64,000 bases of DNA from Phyllosticta citriasiana (lineage: Eukaryota; Ascomycota; Dothideomycetes; Botryosphaeriales; Phyllostictaceae): assembly GCA_038021145.1 (NCBI GenBank), contig JBBPHT010000005.1, positions 1,612,001 through 1,676,000 on the forward strand, read 5' to 3'. The notes under the pieces are model-generated. The model saw nothing but the letters and a program-made list of their open reading frames with translations, was not told the DNA's origin and ran no database searches. Shown one piece after another: positions 36,001-46,072 of this stretch (within the stretch, counting starts at the first letter, position 1; each line of letters begins with the position of its first letter). The position numbers were made by a program, and so were the translations under genes.

Positions 36001-39000
36001 ATAACTATAGAAGTTAGTAATTAATATAGTAATAATCCTTATATATATCATCTAGGACGAGAGGAGGGCATAGCGTAAGATATTAACCCTATTTCTTAAC
36101 GTATAAGGCGCCTTTAATTATATAGCCTATAACTAGCTCTTACATATAATAGGGGAAATTAGGCTTCCTACTTCCCTCCTAGCATAGGTAAAGACATTTA
36201 CTAGTAGTTAATAACTCTAGATCTCCTTTAATAGCTAATAAGAAGACCTTTATCTAATAGTTTTAGGAATCCCTTAAGGAAGCCTAGTCTCCCTAATCCT
36301 ATTTCTTATCTATATATAAAAGCTCTTTTCCTCTTACTTAGTAAGATTCCTCTTATATATTAATGATGTTTTAATTATAATCTCCTTAATAAGTTAGAAG
36401 AAAAATACGCGGATCCTCTAGTAGGAAGTAACCTAGCTCTTCTTACTTAGAACCTAGTATGCCGTTAACTTTAATAAAGATAAAATAGACCTTATCTATT
36501 TTATAAGCTTAGATAAGGCTAAGGCAGCCATAATTATACTCCTAGGAGATTATATAGTAAAACTAAAGTAACTCATCTAATAGCTTAGGATATAGTTTAA
36601 TATATACCTATTATTCCGGTAGTATATAATAATTTAAAATACCTAAGTAAAGTAATTACTAGGACGACTTATATAGCTAGCTAATATATAATATAGACTA
36701 TCCCCTACTACTATCTAATAGCTATACCTTACTTATATATAAAGTATAGTAGATTATAGGTCCCTAGTTTTCTAGTAAGTTAGTAGCTCCGAGATACTTA
36801 GATGAATACTTTAAAATAGTAGACTATACTAAATCCTAGGAGCCTTTTATACCTCCCTAATTATTCCTATAGAAATTAAAGTAGGCCTTCTCCCCCCCCT
36901 ACCTTAGGAGGAACATATCACTTTAAGTATATACTATAAGACTCTTTAAACTTAGTTACTAATACCTAGTACGTATAATTATTAATAAGTTTAAACTAGA
37001 GAGCATACTAGGACGCCTAATATAACTTAAACATGTCTAGAATATAATTTTAGACCTAGTAATAGGTACTAAAAGCCTAATTAAGCATGGTTCCTTTCCC
37101 CTATAGAAAAAGACTACACCGTATAAAGTTAAGATTAGCTACCTCTAAAAGGAATAAGAAGCCTAAGCACATATTAGACGTATAGGATATATAACTTAAG
37201 TAGTTATCCTATATTCTAACACTTTATCTATCCTAAAAGGAAATAGAGTAGGTATAGGGATTATAGTATACGATACCTAATAAGATAGTATAAGAGTAGT
37301 AGTAAGATATAGAGTAAATACTAGACTATACTAGCTTATATATAATAGAGAACTAGAGGCACTTATAAGGGCTATAGAGCTAGCTGCCTAGAAATAGCCT
37401 AGGTAATAGATTATAGTATACACGGATAACTAAGCTATACTATACCGCCTCTAAACCCCATCTAACCTACTAGGTTAAGGTCTATAACTTTAAGCTATAG
37501 ATATAGGCTACTTAATTATGGCTAGATAAGGTAGTCTTACCTTCTTATAGGCCCTAGGCTATATAGGGATTAGAGGAAACCTATAAGTAGACGCCCTTAT
37601 AAAGGAGGCTACTAGGCTAACCCTAGAGAATAACTACTTAAGTACTACCCTCCTTAGGATGCGTGTACGATAAAGAACTATAGTAGAATAGATAATATAT
37701 ACTATATAATACTAGAAAGCATAGATACTACCATTCTAGGGGTTATATATATATAACTTCCTACCTATACTAAGGACGTCTATCTAACTCTCTAAGTATA
37801 GATAACTAGAAGTATTAGCCTACTTCTAATTAAAACTAAACTATAGCTACTTTAGAGCCTACCTAGTATAGTTTAGTAAGATAGACTAGGATAATTATAG
37901 CTATAATAATACCGCCTAATAAATACTATAATACCTTATTAGTAACTACCTACTCTATAGCTCTACTAGGAGAGAAGCTATATAGGTAGCGCGTAAGGTA
38001 TATAATAATAATAGTAGGAAAATAGCCTCTATACCCTATAGAGAGCTATTCTAAGGAGATGTTAGTAGATAATTCATACTTAAATTCATACGTTAGATGA
38101 AGGTTTCTACTAGGACATAGTACATGTAAATAGTAGACTAAGGGAAAAAAGAAGAGTAAAAAGAAGAGGAGAGAATCTATTCTAATCTCTACTAGTAGAG
38201 TGAATAATAAGCTCTATAATCCCTCTACTTATAGTTCCTATAGGCACTACCCTAGAACCCCTCTAACTAAAGATAATTAAGGAAAGGACCCCTTTATCTA
38301 TAATCTACCTAACACCCTCTAGGCTTATACCCCTCCTCTACCTTATATAGAGCCTCTACTAAGACCCTAGCCCTCTAGATTAGAAAGGCGTTAATATAGC
38401 TTAGATAACTACTTCGTAACTACTCTAGCTAAATCCTCCTACTCCTAATAATAATTAGATGACTATTTAGCGGTAAGGTAAGGGCTTAACGCTATTTATC
38501 TATATAGTATACCTAGGCTAGGGCGGTATATAGAGCTCTATTATTAGTAATAATATTAACGTACGGTCATCTAATAGCGGTAATAGGGCTAGATTAAATT
38601 ATAAGTAACATTAATATAGATTAAACCTAGGTTCTTTAGCGTTATTTATTTTCTATAATAAGTATTAGCTAACTATACTAGTTAGCTAGAAGATGTATAC
38701 TACTAGTTAAAAACCTTACCCGCCTTTTTCACCTTTATAGGTGCTAAGAAAGGTGTTATATAATGCTAACTAAAAAATAGTGCTATTAGGGATAGTACTA
38801 GAATGCTATAGTAGAGTATATATATAATCTACCTTACCTACTACCCTATACTATATTTACTTTTCTATATATACCTTCTTCCTACTCCCCTTCCTTTTAT
38901 TACTCTTACTTTATGCTACCTATCTACTTAGATAATAGTAGAAAGGCTAGTTCTTAGCCCCTCCTTACCTAAAAAGAGCCTAGATAAACTATCTATCTAT

Positions 39001-39148
39001 AATAACCCTATACTAATACTATACTAAGAATTATACTTTATTATATAAGACTCTTTAGCTAGGTATCCCTACTTACCTTATAAATGTATACGGTATCCCC
39101 TATAGATAGCTCTATCTTAGATAGCCTATAGCTCTAGTAAGACGTAAA

Positions 39149-39187
39149 ATAATTAATTAATTAATTAATTAATTAATTAATTAATTA
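39149..39187 (+). repeat. AATT tail of LINE copy 3
   Basis: This is the longest of the three tails. It is followed by an A-rich stretch (39,208-39,223) and the return to normal composition near 39,290. Confidence 0.85.
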
Positions 39188-39306
39188 GCTCTACTAGGAC
39201 GTAAAATTAAAAAAAAAAAAAAAATTTAATCAATTAATAATTAATCAATTAAGCGTTTAAAGAGTTCGTCATAATGATATCTAATGATCCGACTTGTTAA
39301 CGATTA

Positions 39307-39403
39307 GGTCTTATGGTCTAGTGGTATGATTCTCGCTTAGGGCCCACCCTGAGTAGCTACTACAGCTTGCGAGAGGCCCCGCGTTCGAGTCGCGGTAAGA
39401 CCC
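39307..39403 (+). tRNA. trnP-AGG: tRNA-Pro(AGG) with 25 nt intron
   Basis: Acceptor strands GGTCTTA and TAAGACC pair, with discriminator C. The D arm contains the box A-like TGGTCTAGTGG. Anticodon stem CTCGC/GCGAG holds loop TT-AGG-G..T, giving anticodon AGG. The T arm carries box B GTTCGAGTC. An intron at 39,343-39,367 starts one base 3' of the anticodon, the canonical nuclear position. A T5 run at 39,408-39,412 fits a Pol III terminator. The AT-rich island ends about 17 bp upstream. A convergent second copy lies at 40,009-40,105. Confidence 0.96.
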
Positions 39404-40008
39404 GTTCTTTTTGCCCCTCTGTTAAACAGACTCGTTGATGGGACGAAGGGCGGTGGTGGACGTAAACAAATTTTTTGCTCTGAGTGGGGAAAGCTGGGAT
39501 ACTCGGCCCGAGCTGTGCAAGCCGCTTTCGGCGGGAAGGGTTGCCAAGGCTGGCCCGTGCAGTGGCTCCATTGACATCCGTTTTGGGGCCTCCGGCTTTG
39601 TCGCGATTTTATCCACCGGTGAGGTTGTAGACCTTAGCAAAGAGTTCCTCGCGCCGAGCTCGTCCCGCCTGATACCTTGTAAGCGATGTGAAGCCAGGAA
39701 CGTGTTGAACAAAGGATTCAACTTTATAGGTGTGTTCTGGCCTTCCAGAGTCGCGTGATGTCTACAAGGCTAGTCAGTAATCATTAGCGTTTTCAGAGCT
39801 ATCAAACCCGAAGACATTCCTTCACTCTCCCAGCCACACAAGAGTTTACCTTCAAAAATATTCCCAAGAAGAGCCAAAAGGACCCTGTTCAACGAATCAC
39901 CGCACGGTCCACCTGGGGCCTGTTCTCCACTTCCGCGTGGCCTGTGGACAAGCCAAAAGAAGACTCTTCAAAGACAGTCACGTCCCAGCGTCTCAGGAGA
40001 CAAAACAA
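39404..40008. other. Spacer between the two tRNA-Pro genes
   Basis: This 605 bp has normal composition. Two overlapping frames on opposite strands (39,422-39,721 minus, 39,435-39,758 plus) are mutual shadows without a recognisable domain. Apart from the Pol III terminator runs I see nothing in it. Confidence 0.6.
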
Positions 40009-40105
40009 GGGTCTTACCGCGACTCGAACGCGGGGCCTCTCGCAAGCTGTAATAGCTACTCAGGGTGGACCCTAAGCGAGAATCATACCACTAGACCATA
40101 AGACC
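40009..40105 (-). tRNA. trnP-AGG: tRNA-Pro(AGG) with 25 nt intron, inverted second copy
   Basis: The mature sequence looks the same as that of the plus-strand gene at 39,307-39,403. The intron at 40,045-40,069 differs at two positions (C in the plus copy, T here). Transcription converges on the other copy. A T4 run just downstream on the minus strand (40,002-40,005) can end transcription. Confidence 0.95.
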
Positions 40106-40414
40106 TAGGTATTGTTGATTTGTACCAACTTCGTCGGGTGACGATTTGGAGAATCATTTTATAAACAGGCGGCAGAGAACTCCGTCATTCAAACCTAACT
40201 CCAACTACGTCCATCCTGGAGGAAGTCCTCGAAATGCTATGTTGCGTGGGATCCGAGGCATCAAAGACCATCGCCAAACGGTGTCGCCAACTCGTTGGGG
40301 TGCTGAAAAGTAGGTGGTGTGATCGTCCAGAGACGCACAGGTCCAGACAAATCGACGTCTCGAGGAGATGCTTCCTCCAGAGTGGCCATTCTCCAGTAGA
40401 TGTTCCAAGTGATT
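40106..40414. other. Intergenic, tRNA to LYR gene
   Basis: This 309 bp holds the upstream side of the minus tRNA and the 3' end of the LYR gene. I see no further gene. Confidence 0.55.
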
Positions 40415-40954
40415 TCAGCGGGCAATTTCGTTGATGTACCGCTTCATCATATCAAACTCGGTCTTGCCATTCTAGCGACATTCAGTCGTTGGTCCGGTGG
40501 CGGAGAGGGCTGACAGAACTTACGGAGTGCAAGTACCTTATGTGTGTCTTGAAGTACGTTAGCAGGTGTATTTCCAGAGTACTCCTATCGTGTATTACCA
40601 AATCCTTGACATGTCTGTGCCTTTCAAACTCAGTGCGGGCGTACCGGCGCAGTTCGTCTCGAGTCGGCGAAGGTGGCACTTCTGAATTGGATCAGACATG
40701 TGTCTCCATGTGAGTCGCGTCGGGGTTGGGCTGACTGTGCAGAGCTCTGACGATCTCTCTCCAGAAAGATATCACTCGTTGTCTCTGGATGAACTGGATG
40801 GCATTAGTGGCCAGTATCGATGACGTTGCGATCGAGGCGCGCTCACCTGGTCGAAGCCGAGAACTGAGCCCTTGCCAGACTTTGGCAATTTCGAAGAGTC
40901 AGAAGCGTAGTAGCGGAATTGGGGCCTGATAGCGCCAAAGTTTCGAGGTATCAT
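40415..40954 (-). CDS. LYR-motif mitochondrial protein (LYRM2-like), five exons
   Basis: Exons on the minus strand are 40,954-40,847, 40,793-40,736, 40,681-40,599, 40,547-40,524 and 40,471-40,415. All four introns are 51-54 nt and keep frame, giving 109 residues. The N-terminus (MIPRNFGAIRPQFRYYAS) is basic and aromatic like a mitochondrial presequence. The LYR-family core follows: VLGFDQFIQRQRVISFWREIV, then TRDELRRYARTEFERHRHV and IRYLHSNGKTEFDMM. The LYR tripeptide itself is FWR. LYR proteins are small helical partners of the acyl carrier protein that help assemble respiratory complexes or Fe-S enzymes. One exon is only 24 nt, and two splice sites are weak (GTCAGC donor, CAAG acceptor), so that part of the model is less sure. 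It is divergent from NAA40, 197 bp away. Confidence 0.82.
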
Positions 40955-41151
40955 GGTGCTTGTGGTGGAGATGAAGAGTGGTGGGAAAAGTTGTTGGTAG
41001 GAGCTCCCCACATCTTGTGGGATGCGGTTGCCGTCATCGGAAGTCCGTGCGTAACCACACGCTGCTGTCGACGCGACGCGTCGTGTCAACTTTCTTTCGC
41101 ATCATTTACAACCCGCGCTCCCAATCTTCCGTCCATCCTTCGACCAAATCC

Positions 41152-41928
41152 ATGTCTGTTCCAAATCTCAAGAGAAAAGCCAAGCAGCCCGAGGAGAATG
41201 AAGAGGTCATTGAAAAAATCAATTCTCTCTCGCCGACGGAATTCCACGACCGCTTCTTTGGCACCAGCAGCCTGCTCTGCTTCCGGGACTACGACCTAAC
41301 CTTGAAGGCCATTCGGAACATGAGCAAGGCAGACTTGACGAGTTGCTTTGATCTTATCGGGAACACATCACTAGAAGATTACGAGACTTCAGAGCGCGGT
41401 TGGAATCCAAAACAGAAACTTGCCGAAATGCAAGAGGACAACATGCAGTACCTACTTGTCCGCAAGAGAATGAATGATTCGAATCCCAGCGACGACCACC
41501 TGAAGACTTCGAGCGAGGATTCAAAGACTGAATGTCATCGCCAATTTCATGAAGACAACGAGCTTGCAGGATTTGTCTCCTTCATGTTTACAATTGAAGA
41601 CGACTATCCCGTGGTTTACATTTACGAGATCCATCTCGGTGATTCGCATAGAGGATGTGGCCTCGGCAGGCATTTAATGAATACAGTGGAGCGCTGCGCC
41701 AAAGAAGGAATGGTAGACAAGGTTATGCTTACTTGCTTTCGGAAAAATTCAACAGCACTGGCGTTTTACACCAAGTTGGGCTTTGGCGAGGATGAGTTCA
41801 GCCCCACCCCCAAGAGGCTCAGGGGTGGAAAAATAAAGTACCCTTCATACATGATCATGAGCAAAAGCTTGAGAGCGAGTCTTTCCCAACGAGCGTGTCG
41901 GACCCTCCCAGGACGCGCTGCGCCATGA
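41152..41928 (+). CDS. NAA40: N-alpha-acetyltransferase 40 (NatD/Nat4), histone H4/H2A N-terminal acetyltransferase
   Basis: A single exon encodes 258 residues; ATG at 41,152 is chosen because the frame further upstream looks like leader sequence. A GNAT domain spans about residues 95-235. The acetyl-CoA loop reads HRGCGLGRHLMN (near 167), and the substrate side has YIYEIHLGD and VMLTCFRKNSTALAFYTKLGF. MQYLLVRKRM and ELAGFVSFMF fit the NAA40 family, which acetylates the N-terminal Ser of histones H4 and H2A. The conserved N-terminal helix segment (SLLCFRDYDLTLKAIRNM) is also family-like. The insert at about residues 110-130 is hydrophilic and variable. Confidence 0.9.
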   Translation: MSVPNLKRKAKQPEENEEVIEKINSLSPTEFHDRFFGTSSLLCFRDYDLTLKAIRNMSKADLTSCFDLIGNTSLEDYETSERGWNPKQKLAEMQEDNMQYLLVRKRMNDSNPSDDHLKTSSEDSKTECHRQFHEDNELAGFVSFMFTIEDDYPVVYIYEIHLGDSHRGCGLGRHLMNTVERCAKEGMVDKVMLTCFRKNSTALAFYTKLGFGEDEFSPTPKRLRGGKIKYPSYMIMSKSLRASLSQRACRTLPGRAAP

Positions 41929-42124
41929 CGCATTCACAGGCAGAATTTCCGTTGACATTTCTTTGTCTTCCGATTCGACGCAGTACACGATGCTCGTGTG
42001 CTGCGGTCCACCTGGCTTGCATCCCAAAATCAGCGTGTCAGACCGACGCACTTGGAATCAGACGCCTTTTCCTCGTTGAGATGACTACGGATTCCAAAAC
42101 ATCGATTACTGCCGATTTCTGCGT

Positions 42125-43309
42125 CTATTCACAGTCTCTGTGCAATGGGAAATTATCCATCACACCCTTGCTAGGGTCGCTTCCCTCGCCAGCATGAAGA
42201 TGGTCCAGACTCCAGGTACCTTGACTGGATATCCAATCATCATCTTCCGCCATTTTCTGCTTGACATTCGGCAGTTTGAACTGGCTCTTGTAACGAAGCG
42301 TCTCGGGTTCAGGCAGTTTCGGCCTTTTCCCTTCCTCGTCTACGAGCGCAGGTCAGCTTCTACAACTCGGAAACCCGTAAGGCGGAGACCTACCTCGCAA
42401 AATATCATGGTCCATCTGCGCACTCAGAAGGTTGTGCGCAAATATGGTCTCTCCATCATCAAAAGCGGGACGTTGATCGGCATACCAGTTCTCGTTCCAT
42501 GGTGCCTCGCGCTGAGAGCCTTCGATAACTTCATGCATGGCATCTTCATTATCTTCGTCTTCGTCGTCGCCTCCATCATCTTCTTCATCGGCCCTGTGGA
42601 GGGCATCGGGTCGCGGACGGTTCCCGTTGCGATCGTTACCATCGTCTCCACCGGTCCCGCCACTGCCTCCAGCAAGACCATCGGCACGTCCAGGGCCAGA
42701 TCTTCCAGGTGCACCGGATGACTGTCCGTGGCTTCCACCGCTGTGTCCTCCGTTTGGAGCCTTGCCTTCTTTTGAGCCTCCGGCTGTGGCCTCGCTCGAC
42801 GTAGCTTGAAGATTGTCGACATTGATCCTGATTGGCAGGGTGAATTCTACATTCTCATGCGGTTCCTGCTCCTCTGAATTTTGGACCGAACTCTCATCAA
42901 GCTGCATGGGGTCTTTAATCCCCATTAGTCCCCTGGCTGTTGCCACCAAGGCAATAACGCGGTCGACCAGCCGGCGATCCACTTGTTCTTCTCGAAAAGC
43001 AGTCGGCAAAAGAGAATCGATTTCGACAAGGCGTTCCTCAAAGTTGGGCACGTGGGAATGGTCTTGATCACCAAGGAAAGCGGCAGCACGACGTAGCCTG
43101 TCATTCAAGTCTTCCTCGGGCGAACACGGCTTCTTGCAATTGGCCACCATGCCAAGCTTTTCAAGTTCCTTCAGGGGCTCCTTCTCTATCGGCGGGGTCT
43201 TGAGTGCGCTGGCACCCGCCTGCAGCATTGGTGCTTCGTCCTGGAGGCCCACGACCGCTCGGCCAAAGGGCCACGACGAAGCGGCGCCCAACTCGCGTCC
43301 GGCAGCCAT
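42125..43309 (-). CDS. Hypothetical acidic, low-complexity protein
   Basis: Two exons, 43,309-42,394 and 42,339-42,125, are joined by a 54 nt GTAGGT..CGTAG intron that restores phase; they encode 376 residues. The start at 43,309 has a gccATGG context. Residues about 50-175 are helix-prone (VDRRLVDRVIALVATARGL). They are followed by a Gly/Ser-rich stretch and an acidic run (EEDDGGDDEDEDNED), then a charged tail ending KLPEPETLRYKSQFKLP. I recognise no family. It may be a nuclear scaffold-type protein, but nothing proves this. It converges with NAA40, leaving 196 bp. Confidence 0.7.
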
Positions 43310-43506
43310 GGCGAACAGCGGCGTCTTTGGATACTCTGTGCCAAGCGGCGATATGGCATCGAAATGGACGTGCAAGAGAGACCGATCGTGGTGGGTGTGG
43401 CGCATCAGAGAATCCGTGGTGCGCGGGCGCGTGCGAAACGGATCGTCGGGGGACCTGGGAAGTTGCAGGTAATTTTTTCAGTCATCCATCCACAATGCGA
43501 ACGCTT

Positions 43507-43510
<4 letters not shown>

Positions 43511-43544
<34 letters not shown>
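43511..43544. repeat. Poly-T run (34 T)
   Basis: This uninterrupted T run lies about 200 bp upstream of the hypothetical acidic gene. Its length is probably uncertain in the assembly. Confidence 0.9.
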
Positions 43545-43549
<5 letters not shown>

Positions 43550-43904
43550 GAAAGGTCAAAGGGGCGTACTGACGACATGGCCATTACTGCAGTGTCCGGC
43601 ATGTTGGATGCGTGTAAAGCAGCGACTGCGATCGGTTATAAGAGTTGCGATGAGCGAGTCTAGATTTGGTTCGATTGCAATGGCAGAGTTTCAGCTTATC
43701 CCATTTGCAAATCTGGAAGACGACCTGTCCATGTTGTGGTTGGGCGGGCCCGGGTTGATGATGGTCGTCGAGAGACAAAGAACAACGACGAGCCCGCACA
43801 GCAACTCTGCAAACGGGGAGCGATCAGATCACGGAGCACGACAAAGAAATGCCAAGGTCAGTTTGGACCCTTCCAAACGGTCGAAAACAGGCGATGCGCA
43901 TGCG

Positions 43905-43925
43905 AAAAAAAAAAAAAAAAAAAAA
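43905..43925. repeat. Poly-A run (21 A)
   Basis: This uninterrupted A run lies between the acidic-protein gene and the protease-like gene. Confidence 0.9.
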
Positions 43926-44154
43926 TGGACGCTAAGAAAGTGGCGACAAACATCCTCTCTTTCAATCGTCTGCTCACATTAATTACTGGAGTTTGATGCA
44001 AGATGTAGTCATGTGCCAGGCAGGCAGACAACAGACTGGCAGACTCGGGGGAAGATCCATCCGACTCTGACTAGAACTTTAGTGGTGAATCTCGATATCA
44101 AAGCTGCGCCGAAACGCGCACAACGACCAGGAAAAATGCCTTCCAAAAACGCTC

Positions 44155-46072
44155 TCAGATGCGACCCGCCTGAAAACAAATCAGAAAACAACAGTTACAA
44201 TAAGTTGCGCTTCTCGCTGGCACTTACCCTGTCCCTTTCAATCTGACTTGGAGATCGCGTGTCTCTCCGTGTGCCCTGCCCATCCTCAAGCTCTGCCCTG
44301 GATGTGCCATTCTCCGGCGTCTCCAGCAGCGGCAAGTCGACCGGCTCGGCAGCCATCTCAAAGACGGAGTTGACGTGCGGCGCGAACAGCTCTGCTCTCT
44401 TCTCGCCATCCTCTCCGGCCGCCATCTCCGCCCTCTTTTCACCGTCGCCCCCTGCCCCCATCTCAGCCTTGTTGTGCTGATTGTCTCCCTGCACCTCGTA
44501 GCGCGAATTGTCCGCCGCGTCCAACTCTCCGCCGCGCTTCTTCTCCGCCTCAGCTTCAGCTGCTGCTGCCGCCGCCGCCGCCGCCTCGGCCTCTTCCGCC
44601 TCCTTGGCTTTGGCCGCGGCTTGCGCTTCGCGCTCGAGGCGCTGCTGCTTGCGGCGGCGAAACAGGAACCAGCCCAAAATGGCGGCGACGATGAGGGCAA
44701 ATGCGACGACTCCGACCGCGATGCCAGCTTTGGCGCCGCCGCTGAGGCCCGACGACGAGGAGCCACCGTCCTGCGTTGTCGTGCCGTTTGTCGTGCCGTT
44801 TGTGATGGAGACGACGTTGGCCTTGGCGCCGTTGTCTGGGAACAGGGCCGGGGCCACATTGAAGGTCGAATTGTCGTAGTTGGCAATGACGTGGGCGTTT
44901 TGGAGGAATGCGCGGCCCAGCGTGTACGATGTCGTGTTGGCAGCGCGGTTGAGCGGAAAGTAGCGAGTCGAATTGGGATAGAAGGGGGAGCTGGCGTTGA
45001 GGGCGAGGTTGACGTATGGAATGGTGATTTCAATCGTCGCATTGCTGCTCTGCGTCGCGGCGAGGGTAAATGTCAAGGTGGGGTTCTTTGCAAGGAGCGT
45101 CTCGTGCTGCGTGTCGTTGATGAGGTAGATTGAGTTTTCGCCGTCCCACTGCAGACCGTACGCGTCGGCGAAGGCGTCGCACACGGACTCGGGGAACCAC
45201 ATGGACGCCACGAGAGAGTCGATGAACCAGAAGTTGGCGGTGCTGAGAAGAGGCGTACTCGTGAGGTTCGTCTCTACCCTTTGGACAGCCACCAGGAGAT
45301 CACGAGATATGTCATCTCCCATGCCTATCCAGATGTTGTTCGACTCAAAGCGCGTTGTGTCGTATCCTCCAATGGTTAGGCTGCCGTAAGTGCTTGGCTC
45401 ATGGTTGTATGCGCCGGCAGTGTAGGCCCAGGATTTGCTGGGGATGATCGCCTGTTCATAGAGTTCGGTCAAGGTCGACTTTGCGTCGTCGTTGAACGTC
45501 TCGAAGAACTGGTCGTACGAGGAAAGACCAAAGGTTCCAATCCAAAAGTCGGTATCAGCGATTCCGCCAACGACCGACTTGTTCAGTGTGGCAAGTCCAT
45601 TTTGAGGCCAGCTCAAGCGCAGCTTGTCGGTGCCAAACCTCGCTCTTGCGTTTACACCTACTCCCAGCATGGGTTCGACATAGAGCGTCGTGAGGTAATA
45701 TGTGCCAGTGAGGTTCCATGTGGACGATTCATTAGCCATAAAAATCTTCCCTCCGCGCTCATCCTGACAGGCCGAGAAGGATAGGTTGGTGAGCGTGCTC
45801 GAGCAGCCATCCTGAACGATTGGCCATGTCCCCGACTGTCCGGTGGCGGGAAGGAGTCTCAGGCTTTGCGCGGGAGTGCCGACAGAAAATTGAAACGACG
45901 ACCATGGGCCATCATTGCCATCCCTACAGCTTGTTAGAGGCGATTGACTCGAAATACACGGAAAGACTTGCCAGTATTGACTGGGCTCCAACGATATGGC
46001 CGAGGGCGCTGAATTCGACAGATGGGTAAGAGTCAGTAGTGAGACAAGCGTTAGAGCGACAGAGACACCCAT
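44155..46072 (-). CDS. Membrane-anchored pepsin-like (A1) protein lacking catalytic motifs
   Basis: The main exon is 46,072-44,228, followed by a 58 nt intron with strong signals (GTAAGT..CTGATTTGTTTTCAG) and a short last exon, 44,169-44,155; total 619 residues. A signal peptide covers about residues 1-21, followed by a pepsin-like lumenal or extracellular domain with many N-glycosylation sites. The first active-site region reads VGTPAQSLRLLPATGQSGTW (ATG in place of DTG). The second reads FWFIDSLVASMWFP, where Ser-Leu replaces the S/T-G after Asp. A transmembrane helix (about 447-470) is followed by RRRKQQR and an Ala/Glu-rich cytosolic tail with repeats around EKRAEM. This suggests a pseudo-protease, perhaps a cell-surface sensor or binding protein. 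The function is unknown. The start has a caccATGG context. Confidence 0.85.

Larger units (their letters stand above)
32666..39187 (+). mobile_element. LINE-like retrotransposon, most complete copy 3
   Basis: This is about 6.5 kb in head-to-tail orientation with copy 2. ORF1 (about 32,800-34,400) ends in CCHC zinc knuckles (about 34,078-34,300). The apurinic-type endonuclease follows at about 34,600-35,000, RT at about 35,830-36,700 and RNase H at about 37,200-37,620. A long 3' untranslated region ends in an AATT repeat (39,149-39,187). The RT box at 36,356-36,367 reads Y-I-N-D, a TpG-to-TpA change on the first catalytic Asp. ORF1 holds a 66 bp tandem duplication (32,881-33,012) not seen in copy A. 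The layout is that of the Tad1/I-like LINE group of filamentous fungi. Confidence 0.85.
10243..39290. repeat. RIP-mutated, AT-rich transposon island
   Basis: About 29 kb is dominated by TpA, with few CpA and TpG dinucleotides, while CpG and CC survive. This is the footprint of canonical CpA-to-TpA RIP acting on both strands. No intact gene is present: every recognisable frame is a retrotransposon relic, mostly interrupted by TAG and TAA where families have Gln or Trp. Individual elements are listed separately. The borders with normal-GC sequence at about 10,243 and 39,290 are sharp. Confidence 0.93.
43310..44154. other. Intergenic with T34 and A21 runs
   Basis: This lies between two minus-strand genes. 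It contains a 34-T run (43,511-43,544) and a 21-A run (43,905-43,925). The frame 43,608-43,982 crosses the A run and is not credible. I see no gene. Confidence 0.6.

Noticed and set aside
10243..39290. Possible mitochondrial DNA or AT-rich foreign insert
   Set aside because: Retrotransposon domains, CpG retention and the CpA-to-TpA pattern explain the composition better.
10243..39290. CRISPR-like or satellite array from the repeated words in the island
   Set aside because: The recurring words come from homologous LINE copies and low-complexity TA-rich sequence, not regularly spaced repeats.
39422..39758. Two overlapping frames between the tRNA genes
   Set aside because: They are on opposite strands over the same bases, with no domain, and neither shows a usable gene structure.
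43608..43982. 124-codon plus frame across the A21 run
   Set aside because: It depends on the poly-A run for a Lys stretch and resembles no protein.
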